From NCBI RefSeq assembly GCF_004745955.1, contig NZ_SRLD01000004.1:62001-126000 (forward strand): a stretch of 64,000 bases of DNA, read 5' to 3'. This DNA is from Hymenobacter elongatus (lineage in GTDB: Bacteria > Bacteroidota > Bacteroidia > Cytophagales > Hymenobacteraceae). Shown piece after piece: positions 41,910 to 50,280 of this stretch (position 1 is its first letter; every line of letters starts with the position of its first letter). The position numbers were made by a program, and so were the translations under genes. Under the pieces are notes generated by a model, which was not told the origin of the DNA, did no database searches, and saw only the letters and a list, made by a program, of their open reading frames with translations.

Positions 41910-41934
41910 GGGCGGCGGCGCCGTCCTTTTTTTT
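41910..41934 (+). terminator. Terminator-like hairpin (possible attenuator) in the rplS leader
   Basis: GGGCGGC (41910-41916) and GCCGTCC (41920-41926) pair, with one G-U, around a GGC loop, then eight T's. It lies between the rplS promoter and its start codon (41948), where a terminator would lower expression unless relieved. Confidence 0.55.
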
Positions 41935-41947
41935 AGTTTTTCCAGCC

Positions 41948-42304
41948 ATGAGCGTATTACTCGATTTTATCCAGCAGGAGTCCCAGGAGCGCCGCGCCAG
42001 CTTCCCTGTTTTCGCCGCCGGCGACACCGTCAACGTCCACGTGAAGATTCGCGAGGGCAACAAGGAGCGCGTTCAGCAGTTCCAGGGTGTTGTGATTCAG
42101 CGCAAAAACGCCAGCACCAACGGCGAAACCTTCACCGTGCGTAAAATCTCGAACCAGATTGGTACCGAGCGTATCTTCCCCCTGCTGTCGCCCAACATCG
42201 ATAAAATCGAGCTGGTGCGTCGCGGTAAGGTACGTCGTGCCCGTCTGTTCTACCTGCGTGGCCTGTCGGGCAAAGCAGCCAAGATCAAAGAGCGTCGCGG
42301 TTAG
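41948..42304 (+). CDS. rplS: 50S ribosomal protein L19
   Basis: A 118-residue L19 at the 30S-50S interface. Conserved blocks: [55 protein letters not shown] and the basic [20 protein letters not shown]. Full length. It has its own promoter and a terminator-like leader hairpin, so it is probably regulated apart from the upstream processing genes. Confidence 0.97.
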   Translation: MSVLLDFIQQESQERRASFPVFAAGDTVNVHVKIREGNKERVQQFQGVVIQRKNASTNGETFTVRKISNQIGTERIFPLLSPNIDKIELVRRGKVRRARLFYLRGLSGKAAKIKERRG

Positions 42305-42327
42305 GCCTTCGCCTCACCCCATCATAC

Positions 42328-42359
42328 AAAAGCCGGCTTCCTTACGGGAGCCGGCTTTT
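42328..42359 (+). terminator. Terminator after rplS
   Basis: AAAAGCCGGCT and AGCCGGCTTTT pair with a 10-base loop; A- and T-rich flanks make it able to act both ways, also for the convergent gene at 42392. Confidence 0.88.
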
Positions 42360-42391
42360 GCGTGTTTACGACAGAATTGGAATCCGCTGGG

Positions 42392-42784
42392 CTAGTTGCC
42401 GTTTTGCAGCCCATCTTCGGTAGAAGTGCTGGGGTGCTGCACCTGCTTGGCCGCAGCCAACAGCGCTTCGCCGAGCTGCTCAACGCGGGGCTTGGTATTG
42501 CCTTCAGCGAATACGGCAGCCTTCAGAGTGTTTTCGCCCAAACGAGTGAGCAGACGACCAATAACGTCCTTATCGAGCGTGCCGGAACCAAAATGGGCTT
42601 TCAGATCCTGTAGGTCGACTACTATCTGGTGCATCTCGGGGTTGTTGGCATCCTTAATATCCTGAATCCAGCGCTGTAGCGTGTTATCGAGGCCAGCGCG
42701 GGTGGCTTCTTCCTGCAGATTACCGGTGAGCAGCGTAGTGGCGGCGTCGAGATGAACTTGGTTTTGAACTTCGGTCTTTTCCAT
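42392..42784 (-). CDS. Small helical hypothetical protein
   Basis: A 130-residue soluble protein predicted to be nearly all helix, without cysteine or signal peptide (HLDAATTLLTGNLQEEA; IVVDLQDLKAHFGSG; VIGRLLTRLGENTLKAAVF; LGEALLAAAKQVQHP). I recognise no catalytic pattern; the length and acidic/amphipathic helices would suit a four-helix regulatory or stress protein. It is convergent with rplS and divergent from the M1 peptidase gene. Confidence 0.78.
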   Translation of the reverse strand: MEKTEVQNQVHLDAATTLLTGNLQEEATRAGLDNTLQRWIQDIKDANNPEMHQIVVDLQDLKAHFGSGTLDKDVIGRLLTRLGENTLKAAVFAEGNTKPRVEQLGEALLAAAKQVQHPSTSTEDGLQNGN

Positions 42785-42927
42785 GAATGCGGAATTTTGG
42801 CGGTGAGATAGAGCGTGTACTCTGCATAGCCTAACGGCCCCGACGCGGTGGGGTTATCTGCGGCGCACCTTTTCCGGGCCGAAGACGTACTTTCGCTGCG
42901 CATTTGCCTCTCCCCTGTTCCCGCTTT

Positions 42928-45891
42928 ATGAAAAGAATAGTAACCGGCTTCGTACTGGCCGCCTTGCCTTATCTGACGTTTGCCCAGCAAGCCGCTGTTT
43001 CTGCTTCCTGGCAACAGCAGGTAACGTATTCGATAGATGTTACGCTCGACGACCGGCAGCACGAGCTGAAGGGGACGGAGGAGTTGCAGTACACCAATAA
43101 TTCGCCCGACCAGCTCACGTTTATCTGGTTTCACCTCTGGCCCAACGCTTACCGCGACAACACCACCGCTTTTGCCAAGCAGCAGCTTCGCAACGGCAAC
43201 CGCAAGTTCCAGTTTGCGAAAGCCGCGCAGCGCGGCTACATCGACCAGCTTGACTTCAAGGTGAATGGCCAGAGTGCCCAGCTGGCCTACGACCCCGAAA
43301 ACCCGGATATGGCCCAGCTGATTCTGCCCCAGCCGCTGGCTCCGGGCGCGAAGGCCACTATTTCTACGCCTTTCCACGTTAAGATTCCTGATTCATTTTC
43401 CCGTTTCGGGCACGTCGAGCAGTCATACCAAGTGACGCAATGGTATCCTAAGCCGGCCGTATACGACCGCAAAGGCTGGCACCAGATGCCCTACCTCGAC
43501 CAGGGCGAGTTCTATTCTGAGTTTGGCTCCTTCGACGTGCGCATTACGCTGCCCGCCAACTATACTGTGGGCGCTACCGGCGTACTGCAAAATCCCGATG
43601 AGCAACAGCGCCTGGATCAGCTGGCAGCAGCCACGGCCCTGAAAAAAACCAAGGCCGACTTCGGCGAAGATTTGTCGTTTCCAGCATCTTCCTCGGAGGT
43701 AAAAACGCTGCGCTACGTGCAGGACCGCGTACACGACTTCGCCTGGTTTGCCGACAAGCGCTTTAATGTGCTAAAAGGCGGCGTTACGCTGCCTTCCGGC
43801 CGTCAGGTGACCTCTTGGGTCCTGTTTACAAACGCTGACTCGGAGAAGTGGATAAAAGGCCTACAGGACGTAAATGAAGCGCTTACCTACTATTCCCAGT
43901 GGGTAGGCGAATATCCTTATGCTGCCGCTACAGCCGTCGACGGGGCCCTTAGCGCGGGCTCGGGTATGGAGTACCCCATGGTGACCGTGACAATGCCGGC
44001 GGCCATCGTGCACGAGGTAGGTCACAACTGGTTTTACGGCATCTTGGGCTCCAACGAGCGGGAGCATGCCTGGCTCGACGAAGGTGTAAACTCGTACATC
44101 GAAAACCGCATAACGGAGCGCGAAGACCCGCAGGCCGGGCAGTTTAAAGGCCTGCTCAAGTCGAAGTTTTCGGGCGCTGTCGGAGTGGAAGGCTTATCCG
44201 CGTCGGCCCTGAATCAAGTGCCCTACCAAGCCGTGGCCAGCCGCGGACTCGATCAAGCCGTGGGCGGCGTGCGGGCCGACCGCTATGGCAAGCTGAACTA
44301 CGGTATCATCGTGTATTCGCAAACAGCAGCGGCCCTGAAATACCTGGCGGGCTATCTGGGGCAAGAGCGCTTCGATAAGGCCATGCGCACCTACTACGAC
44401 ACGTGGCAATTTCGGCATCCGTACCCCGAGGATATGCAAGCCGTGTTCGAAATGTCGACTGGCCAGCCGCTCGACTGGTTTTTCAAGGATATGCTGCTCA
44501 ATACCTATCGTTACGACGCGGCCTTATCGGATATACAGCTGACCGACACGGAGGTAAAAGTACTGGTGCGCAATGATTCGCCTGCTCCCTTTGCCGTGCC
44601 CGTCAGCACAGTAGATGCGCAGGGCAAAGTGCTGGAAACTCAGTGGACCACCCTGATCGGCACCGAGGATGAGCAGGACGAAGCTCAGCTTAACTTCCGC
44701 AGAGAAGGCGTGACGGCCGTGGTAGTTGACGCGGAGTACCTCACGCCCCAGCTCAACCGCCGCGACGACCGCATGAAGCTAACTGGCTCCTTTCGGCGCT
44801 TAGAGCCCCTGCGCATTAAGCCGCTGATCAGCATCGAGCGTTGGGACCGGTCGACCATCAACTGGGTGCCAGTTATTGGAGCCAATACATCCGATAAATT
44901 CATGCTTGGCGCGGCTTTTTATAACAGCCCGGTACAGAACAAGAACCTGAATTTTCTGGCCATGCCCATGTACAGCTTCCGGCGCAACGAGCTCAATGGT
45001 ATTGCCAACGTCAACGTGAGTGTGCTACCAGGCTCCGTGGCCCGGCAAATTGTTACGGGCCTGACCGTGCAACGCTTTGAGCGCTACCTCAAGGTAGAGC
45101 CCAGCATAACTGTTGTGTTGCCCAAATCGGCGCACAGCGGCCCCCAGCACACCGTACGCCTGGCCAATACCGCTATTAAAGATCAGGACCGGGACAACGA
45201 GACGACCAGCATCCAGACGGGCGAGTACGACGTGACGGGCGGCAATGCCTTGCAAAAATGGGCCGCGCACGTGGAGCTCAACCAGCTGACTTCCGTGATT
45301 TCGCAGGAAACCAACTCCGCCCAAGCCACGCTGCTGCGGGCTTTCGCTACGTATCAGCGGTATTATTCGCCTAAGAAACGGGTATCGGTACGCTTGTTTG
45401 GTGGGCGGTTTCTGAAAAGTTCTTCTGATTTCGTCATGGGCCTGAGCGGCAGCCCTGACTACCGCCGCCAAACGGCTTTCCTCGACCGGCAGCAGATTTC
45501 CCACGCCTTCACCGCCCAGTCGCACCAAACGGATGACCGGGATGGCGCCTTCAAAGCCTTTGTGCCAGTATTCAGCCAAAAATGGCTCAGCACCCTCAAC
45601 CTGCAAGCCGATCTGCCGGTGACGCGCCTGGCTGTATTCGCCGACTTGGGCGCTACCGACGAGCAAGTGCAGCTCGAAGGAAAATCGAGTAGTCAGCGGG
45701 TATTCTACGATGCGGGCTTGGTGATACCCGTGATTCCGGATATCTTTCAACTGTATGTTCCGGTAGCGGGGTCAAACTACCAGAACGGCCTCCCCAGCAG
45801 CCGTAAGAATTTCACCGACCAGATTCGATTCGTGCTTCACCTGGAGCAGCTGAATCCGTTCCGGCAGCTCAATCAACTACTAGCGCAGTAA
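42928..45891 (+). CDS. M1-family metallopeptidase, exported
   Basis: A 987-residue zinc peptidase with signal peptide (1-20, ending TFAQ). The aminopeptidase core has GSGMEYP (344-350, the GAMEN counterpart) and HEVGHNWFYG (zinc site 362-366) with the third ligand in HAWLDEGVNSY (Glu385). After the catalytic part (to about residue 560) the remaining 400 residues have alternating strands (RRNELNGIANVNVSV, RVSVRLFGGRF, QIRFVLHLEQLNPF) that look like a beta-barrel or large beta domain, so it may be outer-membrane-attached. Start at 42928 fits the signal peptide. The pyrophosphatase-like gene follows by 10 bp. Confidence 0.9.
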   Translation: MKRIVTGFVLAALPYLTFAQQAAVSASWQQQVTYSIDVTLDDRQHELKGTEELQYTNNSPDQLTFIWFHLWPNAYRDNTTAFAKQQLRNGNRKFQFAKAAQRGYIDQLDFKVNGQSAQLAYDPENPDMAQLILPQPLAPGAKATISTPFHVKIPDSFSRFGHVEQSYQVTQWYPKPAVYDRKGWHQMPYLDQGEFYSEFGSFDVRITLPANYTVGATGVLQNPDEQQRLDQLAAATALKKTKADFGEDLSFPASSSEVKTLRYVQDRVHDFAWFADKRFNVLKGGVTLPSGRQVTSWVLFTNADSEKWIKGLQDVNEALTYYSQWVGEYPYAAATAVDGALSAGSGMEYPMVTVTMPAAIVHEVGHNWFYGILGSNEREHAWLDEGVNSYIENRITEREDPQAGQFKGLLKSKFSGAVGVEGLSASALNQVPYQAVASRGLDQAVGGVRADRYGKLNYGIIVYSQTAAALKYLAGYLGQERFDKAMRTYYDTWQFRHPYPEDMQAVFEMSTGQPLDWFFKDMLLNTYRYDAALSDIQLTDTEVKVLVRNDSPAPFAVPVSTVDAQGKVLETQWTTLIGTEDEQDEAQLNFRREGVTAVVVDAEYLTPQLNRRDDRMKLTGSFRRLEPLRIKPLISIERWDRSTINWVPVIGANTSDKFMLGAAFYNSPVQNKNLNFLAMPMYSFRRNELNGIANVNVSVLPGSVARQIVTGLTVQRFERYLKVEPSITVVLPKSAHSGPQHTVRLANTAIKDQDRDNETTSIQTGEYDVTGGNALQKWAAHVELNQLTSVISQETNSAQATLLRAFATYQRYYSPKKRVSVRLFGGRFLKSSSDFVMGLSGSPDYRRQTAFLDRQQISHAFTAQSHQTDDRDGAFKAFVPVFSQKWLSTLNLQADLPVTRLAVFADLGATDEQVQLEGKSSSQRVFYDAGLVIPVIPDIFQLYVPVAGSNYQNGLPSSRKNFTDQIRFVLHLEQLNPFRQLNQLLAQ

Positions 45892-45901
45892 CTTCTCGCC
45901 T

Positions 45902-46492
45902 ATGCGGCTTGCCTTCGGGATAACGGCTTTGAGCTTGTGTAGTGTGGGCATGATCGGCTGTCAGACTGATTATGCTCACCTACCTACGTTTTCGACCGAG
46001 CGCAAGCTGCTACAGGTAGTAGTGGAAGTGCCAGCGGGCACCAACCGGGCCCAGCGCTACGACCCCGCCAAGAAAGCCTTCCATCCGGTGCGTCGCGCCG
46101 GCCTCGACCATATCGTGGAGTTTTTGCCTTGCCCCGGTAATCAGGGCTTCATTCCGGGCACTCGCACCGAAGGCACTGGCCTGCCCCTGCAAGCCCTCAT
46201 CTTGGCCGAAACCCAGGCGGAAGGTACAGTAATGGAAATTTTGCCTATTGGCCTGCTGACCTTAGATGATAATGGCACCATGCAGCAAGTAGTGGTGGCT
46301 GTACCGGCCCGGCCAAGTCAGCAAATCCTGCCGGGCATTACTTCCTGGAAATCCCTTACCAAGCAATATCCCAGCGCCCGCGAGATGGTGGGACAATGGT
46401 TTCAGCACCAGGGCCGGTTAGGTGAAGTTCGGCTCGTGGGCTGGAAAGACGAGAAGGCTGCTGATCAGCAAGTGCGTTTAGCCATGAAATAA
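45902..46492 (+). CDS. Lipoprotein related to family I inorganic pyrophosphatase, catalytic residues missing
   Basis: A 196-residue protein with a lipoprotein-like signal (VGMIGC, Cys20). The rest follows the family I pyrophosphatase fold in order: VVVEVPAGTN (41-48), FHPVRRAGLDHIVEFLPCPG (60-79), NQGFIPGT, GTVMEILPIGLLTLDD and VVVAVP. Where active enzymes have D-G-D-P-L-D, this reads T-G-L-P-L-Q (92-97), so three metal ligands are lost. The usual Tyr before GFIP is Gln81 and the later Asp-x-Lys pair is Met-x-Gln. It is probably not a pyrophosphatase. It lies 10 bp behind the M1 peptidase gene, likely cotranscribed. Confidence 0.82.
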   Translation: MRLAFGITALSLCSVGMIGCQTDYAHLPTFSTERKLLQVVVEVPAGTNRAQRYDPAKKAFHPVRRAGLDHIVEFLPCPGNQGFIPGTRTEGTGLPLQALILAETQAEGTVMEILPIGLLTLDDNGTMQQVVVAVPARPSQQILPGITSWKSLTKQYPSAREMVGQWFQHQGRLGEVRLVGWKDEKAADQQVRLAMK

Positions 46493-46529
46493 GCTCACGT
46501 ATACTGTAGTACTGTAGGAATGGCGCATA

Positions 46530-46565
46530 AAAAAAGCCCGGTCAATTGCTTGACCGGGCTTTTTT
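46530..46565. terminator. Bidirectional terminator between convergent genes
   Basis: 16-bp arms AAAAAAGCCCGGTCAA and TTGACCGGGCTTTTTT with loop TTGC. Perfect intrinsic terminator in both directions. Confidence 0.93.
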
Positions 46566-46583
46566 ATGGAGTAGTTACAAGAA

Positions 46584-47294
46584 CTACTCAATCTTGTTCA
46601 TACGCTCCTTTACAGCCTCCAGCGCTACGCGCATGTTAACAATGTCGGCGCGAGCAGCTTCCTGCTCTTTCAGGTTCGAGTCGATCAGGTTGTTATACTG
46701 CAGCAATTCGGCGGCGTTCTGGGCCAGCTGCTGCTGAATTTCCTGCTTCTTCAGCTTGTTCTTCTCAATGTCCTTCTTGATGGCGTCAGCTTTGTTGATA
46801 ACGGCCATGTGGTTGTTCTGCGAAGAAACCAGTGCTTTTTCAGCTTCCGAGACCTGTACGGCCAAGTCTTCACGGTAGAGCATGCGGGCAAAATCCTTCA
46901 GGTATTTCTCCGACGCTTTCCACTGCACGGGCGTAGCATCCTTGCTCAAGTAAGCGTTGCCCAAGTCGATAGACCACCATACGGTCGTGCCGGTGGGCGT
47001 AGCATCTACTTTGCTGATCATGCGGATCGGCGTCTTGGAAATATCTTCGATGACAACATTGTCCATCGTGTATACCCCTTTATCGGACTTGAACTTGCTG
47101 CCGAACTTTTCGCTCAGCTGCTTTTGCCACGATTCGTCAACCCGCTTGCTATCCAGCTGGATAGTCACGCGCTGTCCTTTACGAGGAATGCCCTTGATGG
47201 CCATGTCTGTTTCATCTACGGGCGATTTCTGCGCGTAGCCAGTTACCGACAGCAAGAGCATCAGTAGCAGAGAGAGGAGTACGCCTGGTTTCAT
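46584..47294 (-). CDS. Exported protein with C-terminal coiled coil, unknown
   Basis: A 236-residue protein with signal peptide (1-21, ending GYAQ). Residues 22-130 form a domain with several strands (QRVTIQLDSKRVDESW, DNVVIEDISKTPIRMISKV, TTVWWSIDLGNAYLS), and residues 145-236 form a coiled coil rich in K, E, Q and N. I do not recognise the family; the arrangement resembles periplasmic DUF4468-like proteins only loosely. Monocistronic, convergent with the pyrophosphatase-like gene. Confidence 0.78.
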   Translation of the reverse strand: MKPGVLLSLLLMLLLSVTGYAQKSPVDETDMAIKGIPRKGQRVTIQLDSKRVDESWQKQLSEKFGSKFKSDKGVYTMDNVVIEDISKTPIRMISKVDATPTGTTVWWSIDLGNAYLSKDATPVQWKASEKYLKDFARMLYREDLAVQVSEAEKALVSSQNNHMAVINKADAIKKDIEKNKLKKQEIQQQLAQNAAELLQYNNLIDSNLKEQEAARADIVNMRVALEAVKERMNKIE

Positions 47295-47580
47295 ATGAAA
47301 TGAAGTAGTTAGAAAAGAAAGAGATTACAAAAGGTGGGGTTGGTTCCGGCGTAGGAATCCAACTCACCAAATTTAACCAGACTACCCTGATGTTGACGCA
47401 CTGTACCTGGATTTTTTTCGACAAATATTCATTTTATTAGATAGAGCCTATCAACTATTGCAATAATTCAAAATACATGCTTTTAAACGAGGAATTAGAA
47501 AACTCACCTCCGTAAGCAGAACCTGCGTAACGTAGTTTGGAAATCAAAACAAAAGAACTTATCACCGGTTCAGAACGACT

Positions 47581-47988
47581 ATGAAAGTAACTGTCTGCCG
47601 GACCGAGCACTTTAATGCTGCTCACCGCCTGCACAACCCAGCCTGGAGCGACGAAAAAAATGCGCAGGTATTCGGCAAGTGCAATAACCCTCATTATCAC
47701 GGCCATAACTACGAGCTGACGATTCGCCTCACGGGCGAAGTCGATCCGGCAACGGGTTACGTATATGACCTCAAGCGCTTGAGTGACCTCATCAAGCACG
47801 AGATTCTGGATACCTTTGACCACCGGAACCTGAATCTGGACACCGAGGACTTTCGGGCGCTCAACCCTACCGCCGAAAATATTGCTGTCGTGATTTGGAA
47901 CCGGCTGCGGACTCACGTGGAGCCGCATCTGACCTTGTCGGTCACGCTGTATGAGACTGCCCGCAATTTTGTTGAATACCATGGATAA
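47581..47988 (+). CDS. 6-carboxytetrahydropterin/6-pyruvoyl-tetrahydropterin synthase family
   Basis: A 135-residue PTPS/QueD-family enzyme. Zinc ligands His15 (HFNAAHRL), His40 and His42 (HYHGHNYEL) are present, with the catalytic Cys34 in GKCNNPHYHGH. That CNNP sequence is close to the pyruvoyl-tetrahydropterin synthase form; QueD activity for queuosine is the other option. Substrate for both is dihydroneopterin triphosphate, the product of the folE-encoded enzyme. Its stop codon overlaps the folE start by 8 bp, which supports a shared pathway. Confidence 0.88.
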   Translation: MKVTVCRTEHFNAAHRLHNPAWSDEKNAQVFGKCNNPHYHGHNYELTIRLTGEVDPATGYVYDLKRLSDLIKHEILDTFDHRNLNLDTEDFRALNPTAENIAVVIWNRLRTHVEPHLTLSVTLYETARNFVEYHG

Positions 47989-48658
47989 TTCCGTGCCTGC
48001 GGCTGCCGCCGCGCACCGCTTTGGGCCCGCCGACGCCCATCTGTCGCCGGACCTGCGCACTCCTCTTCGCCCGGATGCTTTTGCGTTGTCGGATGAGGAA
48101 AAAATTGCTGGCATCGCCGGACACTTTCACGAAATCATGCAGCTGCTGGGCCTCGACCTTACCGACGACAGCCTGCAGGGCACGCCCCGCCGCGTGGCCA
48201 AAATGTACGTGCAGGAATGGTTTCGGGGCCTCGACCCCAAGCACCGGCCCGATGTGAAGCTGTTTGAAAACCGCTATGGCTACCAGCAGATGCTCGTGGA
48301 GCGCGACATTACGGTGTTTTCGTGCTGTGAGCACCACTTCGTACCGATTATGGGTAAGGCGCACGTTGCATATCTCCCCGAAGAGCACGTCGTAGGCTTG
48401 TCGAAGCTCAACCGGGTTGTGCAGTACTATGCTCGCCGGCCGCAGGTACAGGAACGGCTTACCCGCCAGATTGCCGAAGAGCTGAAAAACTCACTGCGCA
48501 CCGAAAATGTGGCCGTGCTCATCGAAGCCGACCACTTGTGCGTGATGAGTCGGGGCGTAAACGACACGGGCAGCAGCACGCTAACAGCCGAGTACGGGGG
48601 TATCTTCAAAGAAGATCAGGCGTTGCGGGCCGAATTTTTGCGCTTCATTGGGAAATGA
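47981..48658 (+). CDS. folE: GTP cyclohydrolase I
   Basis: A 225-residue GTP cyclohydrolase I, converting GTP to 7,8-dihydroneopterin triphosphate. Zinc ligands are Cys116 and His119 (CCEHHFVP) and Cys187 (ADHLCVMSRG). The body starts at ALSDEEKIAGIAGHFHEIM; the first 35 residues are a variable leader. GVNDTGSSTLTAEYGGIF near the C-terminus is normal. Start at 47981 chosen: it overlaps the upstream gene by 8 bp and avoids a hydrophobic stretch. Folate, queuosine or a tetrahydropterin cofactor could be the end product; folB elsewhere in the window supports folate. Confidence 0.95.
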   Translation: MDNSVPAAAAAHRFGPADAHLSPDLRTPLRPDAFALSDEEKIAGIAGHFHEIMQLLGLDLTDDSLQGTPRRVAKMYVQEWFRGLDPKHRPDVKLFENRYGYQQMLVERDITVFSCCEHHFVPIMGKAHVAYLPEEHVVGLSKLNRVVQYYARRPQVQERLTRQIAEELKNSLRTENVAVLIEADHLCVMSRGVNDTGSSTLTAEYGGIFKEDQALRAEFLRFIGK

Positions 48659-48766
48659 AAATGAGCGCCTGTTCGCTATTAGGTAGTAGCTTGCGGCCTG
48701 TTTTCTACCTACTTCGCTACGAAACCGCCACTTGCTGGTAGCCACTCGCCGACAGCACTCCCGAAA

Positions 48767-49681
48767 ATGTCCCGAAAAGTTCTTATCACCGGTGGTACTG
48801 GCCTGATTGGCACCCGCCTGGCCGACATGCTTATTGATGCCGGCTACGAAGTGGCTATTCTGAGCCGCCAACCCAGCCAGAGCCGCTACCGCAGCTTCCG
48901 CTGGGACCCCAGTGCGGGCACTATCGACGAAGCAGCCGTGCCCTACGCCGATTATATTATCAATCTGGCGGGCTCCAGCGTGGCGGATGGCAAGTGGACT
49001 ACTGAGCGTAAGCGCGACATTCTGACCAGCCGGCTGCAGGGTACCAGTCTGATAGCACGGGAGCTGGCGAAGAATAACCAGCACGTGCGCACGTTCCTGT
49101 CGGCCTCGGCCATTGGGATCTACGGCGACAGTGGCGACCAACTGGTGACAGAAGAAACCCCGCCCGCTTCAGCCAGTGACTTTCTGGTGGCCGTGTCGCA
49201 GCAGTGGGAGAAAGCCGGGCAGCAGGTCCAGGCGTTAGGAATCCGGACGGTGCTGATGCGCATTGGCATTGTGCTGAGCACGGAAGGTGGAGCGCTGGTA
49301 CCGCTGGCGCGCACGGTGAAAATGATGGCTGGTGCTCCGCTGGGCTCGGGCCGGCAGTTCATGTCCTGGATTCACCTCGACGATTTGTGCCGCTTGTTCA
49401 TTCAAGTGTTGGAAGATGCCCGCTGGCAGGGCACTTACAACGCCGTGGCTCCCAATCCGGTAACCAACCAGGAGTTTACCGAGACACTGGCCGAGGTGAT
49501 GCACCGGCCGCTAGTGCTCCCCAAAGTTCCCGCTTTCGGCCTCAAGCTGATGATGGGCGAGATGAGTGAAATCGTGCTGGGCTCCCAGCGCGTAAGTGCT
49601 GATAAGGTGCTAAAAACTGGTTTTCAGTTCGAATACCCACAGCTGAAGGCGGCCCTTGAGTCGTTTTATGGGGACGAGTAA
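48767..49681 (+). CDS. TIGR01777-family NAD(P)-binding epimerase-like protein
   Basis: A 304-residue extended short-chain dehydrogenase/reductase of the TIGR01777 (YfcH) family. Rossmann glycine motif GGTGLIG (9-15); other family blocks are YADYIINLAGSSVADGKWT, SASAIGIYGD and WIHLDDLCRLFIQVLE. The C-terminal DUF1731-like part (RPLVLPKVPAFGLKLMMGEM) is present. Substrate unknown; members are linked to cell division inhibitors in plants only by name. It overlaps the downstream lipoprotein start by one base (TAATG), indicating an operon. Confidence 0.92.
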   Translation: MSRKVLITGGTGLIGTRLADMLIDAGYEVAILSRQPSQSRYRSFRWDPSAGTIDEAAVPYADYIINLAGSSVADGKWTTERKRDILTSRLQGTSLIARELAKNNQHVRTFLSASAIGIYGDSGDQLVTEETPPASASDFLVAVSQQWEKAGQQVQALGIRTVLMRIGIVLSTEGGALVPLARTVKMMAGAPLGSGRQFMSWIHLDDLCRLFIQVLEDARWQGTYNAVAPNPVTNQEFTETLAEVMHRPLVLPKVPAFGLKLMMGEMSEIVLGSQRVSADKVLKTGFQFEYPQLKAALESFYGDE

Positions 49682-50202
49682 TGAGAATTGGTACTAGCCT
49701 CGTAGTGATACTACTGGCTCAAGCCTGCAGCCAGCCCTCGGACCAGCTGGCACTGCCGGCCGCTGGCTCTTACATCGGCTTAGAAAGCATGGGGTCGAGT
49801 CGTGATGACATTACGCCCGATGACACCACAGACCATTGGTACCACGAAAATAGGTTGACTTTCCGGGGCGACTCCGCTTTTTTGGAACAAGTCCCCGTTG
49901 TTGTTAAAGAGCAGGAAAAGTCGTATTCGGCGTCCGATGGTGGGTTTTACAGCTTTCGAGGCAAGATTAGCCAATACCGTGATTCACTCGTTGCTCACTT
50001 TCTGCTAGTCAACCACGACTACGTACTGATTGGTTATCATATGGTAAACCCAGCAGACAGTGCGTCATCGTTGAGCTTCGAAGAAAAGCTGAAGCGCGGT
50101 ATGCTGGTACTTGATTCCGGTGCGTTCCGGGAGTCGTATCGGGTAATGGTCTATCCAGACCGGCTGATCATGGACAGCGTAGCTTATCAACGAAAAAACT
50201 AG
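49681..50202 (+). CDS. Hypothetical lipoprotein
   Basis: A 173-residue protein with a lipoprotein signal peptide (VVILLAQAC, Cys16). The mature part begins with a low-complexity link (SQPSDQLALPAAGSY) and then forms an apparently beta-rich domain (NRLTFRGDSAFLEQVPVVV, GFYSFRGKISQYRDSLVAHF, HDYVLIGYHMVN). No family recognised. It is translationally coupled to the TIGR01777 gene by a one-base overlap. Convergent with the penicillin-binding protein gene. Confidence 0.75.
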   Translation: MRIGTSLVVILLAQACSQPSDQLALPAAGSYIGLESMGSSRDDITPDDTTDHWYHENRLTFRGDSAFLEQVPVVVKEQEKSYSASDGGFYSFRGKISQYRDSLVAHFLLVNHDYVLIGYHMVNPADSASSLSFEEKLKRGMLVLDSGAFRESYRVMVYPDRLIMDSVAYQRKN

Positions 50203-50280
50203 TAGTGGTTACTACCATCGGATACGCGGTAGCTCACTACACTCAAAAACAGCTGTGTTGGTTTCGGGTACTGAGTGCTG

